Position numbers and translations under genes: made by a program
Assembly: GCA_016792765.1 (NCBI GenBank)
Contig: JAEULD010000272.1
Location: 1-34,927, forward strand
Direction: 5' to 3'
Source of the DNA: Candidatus Odyssella sp.
GTDB lineage: Bacteria > Pseudomonadota > Alphaproteobacteria > Bin65
Length of the DNA: 34,927 bases
Notes under the pieces: model-generated
The model's database searches: none
What the model was told of the DNA's origin: nothing
Seen by the model: the letters and a program-made list of their open reading frames with translations, nothing else
Shown here: one piece after another, positions 15,215-23,380 of the stretch
How the letters are laid out: each line of letters begins with the position of its first letter
Position numbering within the stretch: the stretch's first letter is position 1

Positions 15215-16141
15215 ATGGCCGAAGCTTTCGCCTTGTGGCCCGCGACCCGGGCCCTGATTCGCATCGAGGGAGCCGATTCCCGCGCGTTCCTGCAGGGGAT
15301 CGTTTCGAACGACGTCAACAAGGTCTCGCCCGCGCGCGCGATCTACGCCGCGCTGCTCACGCCGCAGGGAAAATACCTGCACGATTTCTTCATCGCCGAG
15401 GTCGATGGCGCGCTCGTGCTGGATTGCGAAGCGGCGCGGCGCGACGATCTGCTGCGCCGGCTCTCGCGCTTCAAGCTGCGCTCCAAGGTCTCGCTTGCGC
15501 CCGGGCCGGAGGGCTTCGCCGTTGCGCTGATCTACGGCGCGGGCGCGGCGCCTGCGCTCGGCCTGGCCGCGGCGCGCGGCAGCGCGGTCCGCTTTGCCGG
15601 CGGCGTGGCCTATGTGGACCCGCGTCTTGCCGAGATCGGCGCGCGTGCGATCGTGCCCTTGGAGCCGGGCCGGGCTGCCCTTGCCGCCGCGGGCGCCGTT
15701 CCGGGCACGGAAGCCGACTACGACCGGCGCCGGCTCGAACTCGGACTTCCCGACGGCAGCCGCGACCTCGAAATCGAGAAATCGATTCTGCTCGAGAACG
15801 GTTTCGAAGAGCTGGCCGGCGTGGATTGGGACAAGGGCTGCTACATGGGGCAGGAATTGACCGCGCGCACGCATTATCGCGCCCTGATCAAGAAGCGCCT
15901 CGTGCCGGTGCGCATCGAAGGGCCGGCCCCCGCGCCCGGAACGCCGATCCTGGCCGGCGAGGCCGAGATGGGCGCCATGCGCTCTGCCCGCGACGGCGTC
16001 GGCCTGGCGCTGCTCAAGGTCGATGCGATCGCGGGCGCGCTGCCGCTCACCGCTGGAACCGCGCGGATCGTTCCGAACAGGCCTTCTTGGCTGAAACTGC
16101 CGGAACTCCAGGCCGACCCGGCGCCGTTAAGGCGCGGTTAA
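15215..16141 (+). CDS. ygfZ: Folate-binding protein YgfZ (iron-sulfur cluster assembly factor)
   Basis: 308 residues, using ATG 15215 because homology starts with MAEAFALWPATRALIRIEGADS; the upstream open frame is not conserved-looking. The protein has the T-protein/GcvT-like tetrahydrofolate fold (SRAFLQGIVSNDVNK near residue 22, LLTPQGKYLHDFFI near 47) and the YgfZ signature K-G-C-Y-x-G-Q-E at residues 207-214 with Cys209. In Escherichia coli YgfZ helps maintain certain Fe-S enzymes such as MiaB in a folate-dependent way. It is monocistronic or leads into the cyclase gene 100 bp downstream. Confidence 0.93.
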   Translation: MAEAFALWPATRALIRIEGADSRAFLQGIVSNDVNKVSPARAIYAALLTPQGKYLHDFFIAEVDGALVLDCEAARRDDLLRRLSRFKLRSKVSLAPGPEGFAVALIYGAGAAPALGLAAARGSAVRFAGGVAYVDPRLAEIGARAIVPLEPGRAALAAAGAVPGTEADYDRRRLELGLPDGSRDLEIEKSILLENGFEELAGVDWDKGCYMGQELTARTHYRALIKKRLVPVRIEGPAPAPGTPILAGEAEMGAMRSARDGVGLALLKVDAIAGALPLTAGTARIVPNRPSWLKLPELQADPAPLRRG

Positions 16142-16241
16142 CCTTGTCCGAATAAGTTACTCCGGCACCATCCGGTCTGAGGGCCGGGCAGCCCGCGCGC
16201 GTCCGCGTGCGGGAGGGGGTCAACCGGAGCGCTGCGGCGCG

Positions 16242-18083
16242 ATGTTGCGGGAACACGAAGCACAGGACGAGCCCAAGCGCGAGCGCCAGGTCGGCGCCAT
16301 CGGCAAGCTGCTGCGCCGGCGCATGCGCGACATGGTCGCGGGCTCGGGCCAGCCGGCCGTGCCCAATCTTGCGCTGCATGCGGCGCAGGCCGCTTCGTTG
16401 CACAAGAACGGCCCGATTTCGCTGCTGGCCAATCTGGTCAACGGATTGATCCTGGCCTGCGTGCTCTGGGCGGCCGGCATCCAGCGCGAAGCGGTGCTGT
16501 CCTGGTACACGCTGCTGATGCTGGCGGTGACGCTGACCTACATGTTCTGGCGCGGCTACGACCGCGCGGTCGAGCGGCACCGCATCGAGGGCTGGCTGAA
16601 GCGGTTCGCCCTCGGCAAGACGATGGCCGGGCTCGTCTGGGCCATGACCGTCTTCTACCTCTATCACGGCGTCGATAGCGCCAGCCTCGTCGTCATCATC
16701 TTCCTGCTCGCGGGAATGACGGCCGCCGCCGTCGCCTCGTCGGCCGCCTACCGGCCGGCCGTCGTCGGTTTCATCGCGCCGATCCTGGGCGGGCTCGCGT
16801 TCTATTTCTTCAGCCGCTCGACGTTCACCGATTGGGCGCTGGGCGCCTTCGCGCTGATCTACTTCGCGTTCATCAACCGCATCACGCAGAATCTCGAGCA
16901 GAACCTCATCCAGGAGGTGTCGCTCAAGGACAAGAACCGCGAACTCGTGGAATCGCTCGAATACGCGGTGGCCGAAACGCGCGACCGGGAGGAGAAATTC
17001 CGCGTCATCGCCGACTACTCGCACAGCTGGGAGTCGTGGTTCTCGGCCGAAGGCAAGCTGCTGTGGGTCAATCCCGGCGTCGAGCGGCTCACCGGATACA
17101 ATGTCGAAGAGTGCATGAACCAGCGCAGTCATCCGATGGAAATCGTCCATCCGGAAGACCGCGAGACGCTCGCGCGCGCGATGGCCTCCGCCGGCAAGGC
17201 GCCGTCGATGGCCGAGCTCGAATTCCGCGTCGTCTGCAAGGACGGAACCGTGCGCTGGTGCGCCGCCGTCTCGCAGCCCGCGATCGACACGCAGGGCCGC
17301 AACGTCGGCTTCCGCGCCAGCATCCGCGACATCTCCGACCGGAAGGCGCTGCAGCATCAGCTCGAACTGCTCGCCTCCACCGATCCGCTCACCGGCGTCG
17401 TCAACCGCCGCCGCTTCTTCCATACCGCCGAGGCCGAGCTCTACCGGGCGCGCCGCTACGACCGGCCGCTCGTGCTGGCGCTGGTCGACATCGATCACTT
17501 CAAGCGCATCAACGACAATTACGGCCACGCGGTCGGCGACGACACGCTGAAGACGCTGGCCCACGCGGTCGGCAACCGGCTGCGGCGCAGCGACCTGTTC
17601 GCGCGCTTCGGCGGCGAGGAGTTCGTGCTGCTGCTGCCCGAAACCCAGCTGGGCGATGGCCTGCGGCTGTGCGAGCGGCTGCGCCAGATGGTCGAGACGA
17701 TCAAGCTGCAGATTCCGGATCGTGCCGAGCCGTTCGGCTTCACGGTCAGCATCGGCGTCGCCGATCTCCAGCACGACGGCGACTCGCTCAATCAGCTGCT
17801 CGCGCGCGCCGATGCCGCGCTCTACAAGGCCAAGCGCGACGGCCGCAATCAGGTGGCCTACGGCGCGCCCGTGCAGGCCTTCGAGGGCACGCCGCCGGCC
17901 CAGCCCGGCGACCGGCGTGCGGCGCGTCCGCCGGCGCCCGCCCAGCCCGAGGCGGTCGCGGACAGGCTCGATCTCGCCGCCCCCGGCGAGCATGGCCACA
18001 GCGCACGGGCATCTTTGACCGCGCCCAGCGCGGCCGAACCGGCCGGCGCGCCGCTGCGCTTCGCCCGGCCCGGCGGCCGCTAG
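16242..18083 (+). CDS. Membrane-bound PAS-GGDEF diguanylate cyclase
   Basis: 613 residues. A charged N terminus (1-35), then six predicted membrane helices (about 58-78, 84-103, 125-141, 147-168, 172-191, 197-212), a short coiled coil (214-252), a PAS domain (about 253-366, including WFSAEGKLLWVNPGVERLTGY and the PAC-like end FRASIRDISDRKAL) and a GGDEF domain (about 375-535). The active site GGEEF is intact at 457-461, and the product-inhibition I-site RxxD is present at 448-451. It should make c-di-GMP from two GTP and be feedback-limited. The last 75 residues are Pro/Ala-rich and probably unstructured, an unusual tail. The sensory input at the membrane/PAS region is unknown. Confidence 0.92.
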   Translation: MLREHEAQDEPKRERQVGAIGKLLRRRMRDMVAGSGQPAVPNLALHAAQAASLHKNGPISLLANLVNGLILACVLWAAGIQREAVLSWYTLLMLAVTLTYMFWRGYDRAVERHRIEGWLKRFALGKTMAGLVWAMTVFYLYHGVDSASLVVIIFLLAGMTAAAVASSAAYRPAVVGFIAPILGGLAFYFFSRSTFTDWALGAFALIYFAFINRITQNLEQNLIQEVSLKDKNRELVESLEYAVAETRDREEKFRVIADYSHSWESWFSAEGKLLWVNPGVERLTGYNVEECMNQRSHPMEIVHPEDRETLARAMASAGKAPSMAELEFRVVCKDGTVRWCAAVSQPAIDTQGRNVGFRASIRDISDRKALQHQLELLASTDPLTGVVNRRRFFHTAEAELYRARRYDRPLVLALVDIDHFKRINDNYGHAVGDDTLKTLAHAVGNRLRRSDLFARFGGEEFVLLLPETQLGDGLRLCERLRQMVETIKLQIPDRAEPFGFTVSIGVADLQHDGDSLNQLLARADAALYKAKRDGRNQVAYGAPVQAFEGTPPAQPGDRRAARPPAPAQPEAVADRLDLAAPGEHGHSARASLTAPSAAEPAGAPLRFARPGGR

Positions 18084-18227
18084 TACGCGCGCGAGCCGCG
18101 GGCTTCGTTCCGGCTTCGCGTCCGCGCGCGCCGCCCGGGCAACCGGCACCCTCCGCGGCCCCGCCTTGACGCGGGCACGCGCCGCCTGCATGTCAGTGAC
18201 AAAAGCACTGTTCAGGAGGAGCCCGCG

Positions 18228-19160
18228 ATGATCAAGGTGCAGGACATCATCTACGTCGCCCACCGCGTCCCCGATCTCGACCGGATGGAGGCGTTTCTCA
18301 CGGACTTCGGCATGGTCAAGGCCGAACGCCGGGGCGAACGCCTGTTCATGCGCGGCGCCGGCCCGCGGCCGTTCATCCACATGACCGAGAAGGGCGAGCC
18401 GGGCTTCGTCGCCTGCGGTTTCGCGGCTTCGTCGATGGCCGATCTCGAGAAGATCGCCGGCAAGAACGGCGCTTCGGGCATCGAAGACATCGACGGCCCA
18501 GGCGGCGGCAAGCGCGTGCGGCTCGAGGGACCTGACGGCTTCCGCGTCGACGTTTGCTACGGCATGGGCACGGTGCCCGAGCTGCCGCTGCGCGAGCCGC
18601 TCAGGCTCAACTACGCGCGCACGAAGAACCGCCAGGGCGACCTGCAGCGCCCCGCCAAGGAGCCGGCGCGCATCAACAAGATCGGCCATTGCGTCTGGAA
18701 AGTGTCCGACGCCGACAAGGCGATCGCATGGTTCCGGGAAAACCTCGGCATGCTGGTTTCCGACCGGCTTTATCTGCCCGACAACGAAAAACAGACGCTG
18801 GGCACGTTCCTGCGCCTCGATCGCGGCGCGGCCTGGGCCGATCACCACACGATCCTTTGCCTGCACAGCCCCGACGAGATCAAGGTCCATCACTGCTCGT
18901 TCGAGGTGCAGGACTACGACGCGGTCCACATCGGCGGGCAGTGGATGCAGGAGAAGGGCTGGAACCGCGAATGGGGCATCGGCCGGCACCTGCTCGGCAG
19001 CCAGGTGTTCGACTACTGGCGCGACCCGTGGGGCCACATGTTCGAGCACTATGCCGACGGCGACCTGCTCACGGCGTCGTCGAAGCCCGGCAATTACCCG
19101 GCGCTGCCCGAAAACCTCGCCCAGTGGGGCCCGCCGGTCACGCCGACCTTCTTCAGTTAG
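18228..19160 (+). CDS. VOC-superfamily extradiol dioxygenase-like protein
   Basis: 310 residues with two glyoxalase/VOC modules, about 5-115 and 150-275, as in type I extradiol ring-cleavage dioxygenases. The Fe(II) triad is recognisable in the second module: His154 (KIGHCVWKV), His221 or His222 (KVHHCSFEV) and Glu273 (GHMFEHYADGD). A strong AGGAGGA site (18214-18220) precedes the ATG. Family members cleave catechol-type rings next to the hydroxyls with O2. No other aromatic ring-degradation gene lies beside it, so the substrate is unknown. Its 3' end overlaps the convergent WSC gene by eight bases. Confidence 0.84.
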   Translation: MIKVQDIIYVAHRVPDLDRMEAFLTDFGMVKAERRGERLFMRGAGPRPFIHMTEKGEPGFVACGFAASSMADLEKIAGKNGASGIEDIDGPGGGKRVRLEGPDGFRVDVCYGMGTVPELPLREPLRLNYARTKNRQGDLQRPAKEPARINKIGHCVWKVSDADKAIAWFRENLGMLVSDRLYLPDNEKQTLGTFLRLDRGAAWADHHTILCLHSPDEIKVHHCSFEVQDYDAVHIGGQWMQEKGWNREWGIGRHLLGSQVFDYWRDPWGHMFEHYADGDLLTASSKPGNYPALPENLAQWGPPVTPTFFS

Positions 19161-19584
19161 GACTGCCGGTTCCGCCCTGATGGGGCGGTGTCTGCGGGGC
19201 AATGCGCGGCTGCACGGCGCGCTGCACCCGGTAGACGCTGTTGGCCCAAACGCCGCCGCACACCTCCTGCGCGTTGCCGGCGCATGGCATCGTGCAGGCG
19301 GTGCTGGGCCCATGCCTGTTGAAAGCGTTTCCGCAGAAGCACCAGCTTCCGTATTGAACGCCGGCAAACCGGAAGCCGCGCTGCGCGCACTGCTCTATGC
19401 ACGCGCCCACGGTCATCGCGCCGTGGTTCCAGGCGTGCCCGTCGAGATCGCGCCCCATCGTCCCGGTGGGTGCCGCGCCCTGGTTGTCGGCGAAGCATCC
19501 GAGGTGGGTCGCCGTCTGCGCCGAGGCGGAGGCGGCCAAGCCCAAGAACACGATCGACCAGGAAACCGTAACGAAGCGTCGCAT
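19153..19584 (-). CDS. Secreted WSC-domain protein
   Basis: 143 residues: a signal peptide (1-22, cleavage near ASA-Q), one WSC domain (about 27-118) and a Pro/Gln/Gly-rich tail. All eight WSC cysteines are present (30, 62, 66, 82, 84, 97, 101, 109), with the landmark sequences HLGCFADN, FAGVQYGSWCFCGN and CxxPCAGNxxEVCGG followed by NSVYRV. WSC domains are best known from fungal and animal surface proteins and polysaccharide-acting enzymes, where they bind carbohydrate; they are uncommon in bacteria. A stand-alone secreted copy suggests a glycan-binding protein. It overlaps the dioxygenase gene tail to tail. Confidence 0.88.
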   Translation of the reverse strand: MRRFVTVSWSIVFLGLAASASAQTATHLGCFADNQGAAPTGTMGRDLDGHAWNHGAMTVGACIEQCAQRGFRFAGVQYGSWCFCGNAFNRHGPSTACTMPCAGNAQEVCGGVWANSVYRVQRAVQPRIAPQTPPHQGGTGSPN

Positions 19585-19706
19585 CGTCGGCCCGCCGCAT
19601 GTGTGCACGACGGCGGAGCTTTGGGCGCGATGCCCTCCGCGTAAATGGGTAAGTCTGCCCATCGCGACGGGGACATGGGAGGGCGCCCCGGCGGCACGTT
19701 CGGCGC

Positions 19707-20174
19707 TCAGACCCCCGGCTTCTTGTACGCGCCCACGCCGACGATGAAATCGCCGACGCGGACGATGTAGCTCGCCTTGGGCTCGATCTGGCGCGTGCAG
19801 GGATTGTACCAGGAGTACTCGACCCAGCCCCTGCCGGCGTCGAGCGCAAGGCGGCGCATGCGCGCGTAGATGCCGCCGCCCGCTCCGTCGCCGAGCCCGA
19901 TGCGCGCGCCCACCGTCTCGGGCCAGCCGCCGCTCGCGCGCAGGCGGCCGTCGAAATCGAACACGAAAACGTAGAGATCGCCCGCCACGAAGCCGCCGGC
20001 CGGGTTCATGAAGCGGGGCAGGGCAATCTCGGGGCCCGAGGCGGCCAGGAACCCCGCCGCGCGTTCGGCCAGTTCGCGCGCCGCATCCAGCGTGGCGGCG
20101 GCGCACCGTTCGCCGGCGCGGGCGGCCCCTGCGGCGAGCACGAGCGCGAGAACGAGAGCACCGGCGATGCGCAT
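19707..20174 (-). CDS. Secreted single-Cache domain protein
   Basis: 155 residues: a signal peptide (1-20, MRIAGALVLALVLAAGAARA) and one sCache_2-like domain. Typical elements are a long helix (LDAARELAERAAGFLA), YVFVFDFDGRLRASGGWPE near residue 68, RGWVEYSWYNPCTRQIEPKASYI near 114 and VGDFIVGVGAYK at the end. Cache_2 domains usually form the extracellular ligand pocket of chemoreceptors and kinases. Here the domain is alone with no membrane helix or signalling module, so it would be a free periplasmic ligand binder. Cys23 and Cys126 could bond. It follows the PhyH gene by 33 bp and is probably cotranscribed. Confidence 0.82.
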   Translation of the reverse strand: MRIAGALVLALVLAAGAARAGERCAAATLDAARELAERAAGFLAASGPEIALPRFMNPAGGFVAGDLYVFVFDFDGRLRASGGWPETVGARIGLGDGAGGGIYARMRRLALDAGRGWVEYSWYNPCTRQIEPKASYIVRVGDFIVGVGAYKKPGV

Positions 20175-20207
20175 GGGCGTTCCGGCGTTGGCGCGAGCCA
20201 GTCTACA

Positions 20208-21038
20208 TCAGGCCGGCCCGCGCGGCCACACGCGCGGGAACAGTTCGCACTCCATCCGCTCGCCGGGCGAGAGGCCGTGGCCCTCGATCGGCGGCGAGAT
20301 CTGGCCGGTGCGCTTGGCATAGCGCGTGTCGGCGCCGAGCCAGCGCGTGGAATAGGCGCGGCGCCGCCGCGCGAGCGAGGCGTTGCCGGGCGCGCCGTGC
20401 AGCGTCAGGCCGTGAAAGGCGATCACGTCGCCGGGCTCCATCGACCAGCCGAGCAGCTCGTGGCACCCGCGCTCCTTCTCCATGTCGGGCACCGGCTCGA
20501 AGCGCGGATCGGCGACGGCAAGATCGACCGCCTGCCTGAAGAAGCGGGGCTGGAACCACCGCCCCCAGCGATGCGATCCCTTCGCGTATTCGACCGCGGT
20601 TTCGCGCGCCACCGGATCGAGCGGCAGCCACAGCGAGATCACCTGATCGCCGTCGACCGGATAGTAAGGCTGGTCCTGGTGCCACGGCGTCGTCTCCCGC
20701 GTGCCCGGCTCCTTCACGAGCAGATGATCGTGGTAATAGGCGATCGTCGCGCTCCCGGTGAGCGCGGCGGCGATCGCGGCGCCCGGAGAATTCAGCGCGA
20801 ATTCGCGGCACGCCGGCCAGCGCCGCCAGAGCTGGAAATCGACGAAGAACATTCCCGGATTTCCGGCCGGCGTATTGACGCGCACCATCGGGCCGGGCGC
20901 CGCCATGTCGGCGTCCACATCGCGCGCCAGCGCTTCGATCCAGTCGCGGTCGAAGAGGCCGCGCAGGCACACGGCGCCGTCGTCGCGATAGCGCGCGATC
21001 TCGTCCTGCGTGATGGGCCGCAACGGCTCGCGGTTCAT
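20208..21038 (-). CDS. PhyH-family Fe(II)/2-oxoglutarate dioxygenase
   Basis: 276 residues of the phytanoyl-CoA dioxygenase family, a jelly-roll fold. Iron ligands His120 and Asp122 (TTPWHQDQPYY), distal His214 (LTLHGAPGN) and a downstream Arg-rich strand (RRRRAYSTRW) that supplies the 2-oxoglutarate-binding Arg are all present, so it should be active. Family members hydroxylate fatty acyl-CoAs, ectoine, phosphonates or small natural products. The substrate cannot be read from sequence. It lies 13 bp after the pseudoprotease gene and 33 bp before the Cache gene in one direction. Confidence 0.88.
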   Translation of the reverse strand: MNREPLRPITQDEIARYRDDGAVCLRGLFDRDWIEALARDVDADMAAPGPMVRVNTPAGNPGMFFVDFQLWRRWPACREFALNSPGAAIAAALTGSATIAYYHDHLLVKEPGTRETTPWHQDQPYYPVDGDQVISLWLPLDPVARETAVEYAKGSHRWGRWFQPRFFRQAVDLAVADPRFEPVPDMEKERGCHELLGWSMEPGDVIAFHGLTLHGAPGNASLARRRRAYSTRWLGADTRYAKRTGQISPPIEGHGLSPGERMECELFPRVWPRGPA

Positions 21039-21051
21039 CGCGCGACGGCGC

Positions 21052-22029
21052 TCAATGCAGCCGCGGCGATTTCAGGAAGCTCGCCCGGTCGACGCTCTTG
21101 AGGGTGCAACGCCGCGCCTTACCGTCGCGCAGGAACGTCATCGGCACGTCGCTGCCGGCCTTGCCGTAGGCCCACACGGTGCGCCAGAGATCGGCGAGGT
21201 TGCCCACCGGCGCTCCGGCCACGTCGATGACGATGTCGCCGGGCCGCACGCCGGCTTTCTCGGCCGGACCTTTCGGCGACAGGCCGACGACGAGCAGCCG
21301 ATCCTCGGTTTCCGTGGCGTAGAAGCCGAGCCACGGGCGCGGCGGCCGGCCGCTGGTGCCGGTTTTCGTCAGCGACTCGAGGATCGGCGGCAGCAGGTCG
21401 ATCGGCACGATCATGTTGCCTTCGGCCTTCGTGTCGCCGCCGCGCGCCTGCTGCACGTAGAGCGAGCCGATCCCGTAGAGCTTGCCGTCGGGGCCGAGCA
21501 GGCCGGTGCCGCCCCAGTGCGGATGCGCCGGCGCCGTGAAGATCGCTTCGTCGAGGACGTATTCCCAGTAGCCGGCGAACTCGCGCTTGCCGACGACCTT
21601 CGCCGCGAGCGCGCGCCGGCGTCCGCCGGCGCCGGCAACGATGACCGAAGAGCCCACCGCAAGGTCGCGCGAACGGCCCAGCGCCAAGGGCTGCCCGTCG
21701 AGCGCGGCCAGCGCCTGGACGAGGCCGAACCCGGAATCGAAATCGTAGGCGACGACGTGTCCGGGGACGACCTTGCCGGAATTCTGGCCGAGCCAGATCC
21801 GTTCGGCCTCGGTGATGAGGTAGCCGATCGTCAGCACCAGGCCGGTGCGGTCGATCAGCACGCCGTTGCCGGCGCGCTCCGTGCCGAGAATCGAGGCGGT
21901 GAAGGCATCGGCCGGCACTTCGGCGGAAAGGCTCAGCACGGAATCCAGCGCATTGCCCACGTCGAACGCCCAACCCTCGTTCTTCGGGCGCAGTGGTTCC
22001 GGAAATTCCCAATCGCCGAGATCGCTCAT
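21052..22029 (-). CDS. HtrA/S1C-like protein with PDZ domain lacking the catalytic triad (pseudoprotease)
   Basis: 325 residues, without a clear signal peptide. Residues about 28-215 follow the trypsin-like HtrA fold and about 232-310 form a PDZ domain (LLVVGLSPKGPAEKAGVRPGDIVIDVAG). The three catalytic positions appear lost. Where HtrA has Leu-Thr-Asn-Ala-His, this has LTIGY (Tyr70); the Asp of the DLAV motif aligns with Gly100 in DSGFGLV; the GNSGGP loop reads HWGGTG (171-176) with no Ser. The rest of the fold looks intact, so it is a conserved non-proteolytic relative rather than a decayed gene. A binding or scaffold role is inferred. It is first in an operon with the PhyH and Cache genes. 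Confidence 0.82.
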   Translation of the reverse strand: MSDLGDWEFPEPLRPKNEGWAFDVGNALDSVLSLSAEVPADAFTASILGTERAGNGVLIDRTGLVLTIGYLITEAERIWLGQNSGKVVPGHVVAYDFDSGFGLVQALAALDGQPLALGRSRDLAVGSSVIVAGAGGRRRALAAKVVGKREFAGYWEYVLDEAIFTAPAHPHWGGTGLLGPDGKLYGIGSLYVQQARGGDTKAEGNMIVPIDLLPPILESLTKTGTSGRPPRPWLGFYATETEDRLLVVGLSPKGPAEKAGVRPGDIVIDVAGAPVGNLADLWRTVWAYGKAGSDVPMTFLRDGKARRCTLKSVDRASFLKSPRLH

Positions 22030-22162
22030 GCTGGCTCCTGCGCCGCGTGCCGGGCGCTCCGAAAGTCAACGCGATTCCACCGGCCAAGGCAAGCGACAGG
22101 CGAGCGCGGCCGGTGCTAATATCGTCTCGGCGCGCGGCGCTTCAAGCGCACGCGGCATTGCG

Positions 22163-23374
22163 ATGGCATCTGTCGAGCGAAAACCTCTCCCGCGGACGAT
22201 CTGGGCGCTGGGACTCGTCTCGATGCTCATGGACATATCCTCGGAGATGGTCCACGCGCTGCTCCCCGTGTTCATGGTCACGGTGCTCGGCGCGGGGGCG
22301 CTTTGGGTCGGCATCGTCGAGGGCATCGGCGAGGCGACGGCCTCGATCGTGAAGCTGTTCTCGGGCGCGCTCAGCGACCGGCTCGGCCGGCGCAAGCCGC
22401 TCGCCGTGCTCGGCTATGCGCTCGGCGCCGTCTCGAAGCCGCTGTTCGCGCTCGCGCCCGCGATCGGCTGGGTCGCCGCCGCGCGCTTCGCCGACCGCGT
22501 CGGCAAGGGCATCCGCGGCGCGCCGCGCGACGCGCTGATCGCCGACGTGACGCCGCCCGACCAGCGCGGCGCCGCGTTCGGCCTGCGCCAGGCGCTCGAT
22601 ACGGTGGGCGCGCTGCTGGGGCCGCTGCTGGCGATCGTGCTGCTCGCGCTGTTCGCGGGCGAGATGCGCGCCGTGTTCTGGTGCGCGATCGTGCCCGGCC
22701 TCGCCGCAGTGGCGGTGCTCGTTCTCTTCGTGCGCGAGCCTGCAAGCGCCACCGTGCCTGCGGCGGCGAGAGCCGGGCGCCCGCGCTTCCGGTTCCGCGA
22801 CCTCGCGGGGATCGGGCGCGCGTTCTGGGGGGTGGCGCTGCTCGGCATGGTGTTCACGCTGGCGCGGTTCAGCGAAGCGTTCCTGATTCTGCGCGCCGAA
22901 GGCGTGGGACTGCCGCTCGCCTGGGTGCCGCTGGTGCTGGTCGCCATGAACCTCGTCTACGCCGGCACCGCCTATCCGGCCGGCGCATTTTCCGATCGCG
23001 TCGATCGCCGCACGATCCTCGCGCTCGGCCTCGCCGTGCTGATCGCGGCCGACGTCGTACTGGCGCTGGCGACCGATGTGTACGCCGTGTTCGCCGGCAT
23101 CGCGCTGTGGGGCCTGCACATGGGCCTCACGCAAGGTCTTTTCGCGGCGCTCGTCGCCGACACGGCGCCGCCCGACCGGCGCGCCACCGCGTTCGGCTGG
23201 TTCAATCTTGTCTCTGGCGTCGTGACGCTGTTCGCGAGCCTCATCGCTGGCGCGCTTTGGCAATGGGTGGGGGCCGCCGCCACGTTCTGGGCCGGCGGCG
23301 CCTTCGCGGCGGCGGCCCTCGCCGGCCTCGCCCTGTGGATCGCGCGTGGCGCCCGGCGCGCACCGCCGGCCTGA
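22163..23374 (+). CDS. Major facilitator superfamily transporter
   Basis: 403 residues with twelve predicted membrane helices. The MFS loop 2-3 motif is clear (GALSDRLGRRKPLAVLGY), with a matching one in the second half (GAFSDRVDRRTILALG). ATG 22163 starts the conserved-looking part; the frame opens far upstream but that part is antisense to the pseudoprotease gene. A weak -10 (TAATAT, 22117-22122) lies upstream. It begins with MASVERKPLPRTIWALGLVSMLMDISSEMV, close to a group of MFS proteins whose substrates are unassigned. Likely a drug or metabolite proton antiporter. Confidence 0.9.
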   Translation: MASVERKPLPRTIWALGLVSMLMDISSEMVHALLPVFMVTVLGAGALWVGIVEGIGEATASIVKLFSGALSDRLGRRKPLAVLGYALGAVSKPLFALAPAIGWVAAARFADRVGKGIRGAPRDALIADVTPPDQRGAAFGLRQALDTVGALLGPLLAIVLLALFAGEMRAVFWCAIVPGLAAVAVLVLFVREPASATVPAAARAGRPRFRFRDLAGIGRAFWGVALLGMVFTLARFSEAFLILRAEGVGLPLAWVPLVLVAMNLVYAGTAYPAGAFSDRVDRRTILALGLAVLIAADVVLALATDVYAVFAGIALWGLHMGLTQGLFAALVADTAPPDRRATAFGWFNLVSGVVTLFASLIAGALWQWVGAAATFWAGGAFAAAALAGLALWIARGARRAPPA

Positions 23375-23380
23375 GCGCCG

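Noticed and set aside
18166-18194. Promoter TTGACG before the dioxygenase gene
   Set aside because: The -10 position at the right distance (CATGTC) matches only two of six bases.
16047-19367. A 1106-codon open frame on the minus strand
   Set aside because: Antisense shadow of the diguanylate cyclase and dioxygenase genes; no domain is seen in its translation.
22093-22122. Promoter GCGACA-N18-TAATAT before the MFS gene
   Set aside because: Both hexamers match only four of six and the region offers many equal alternatives; mentioned under the gene only.
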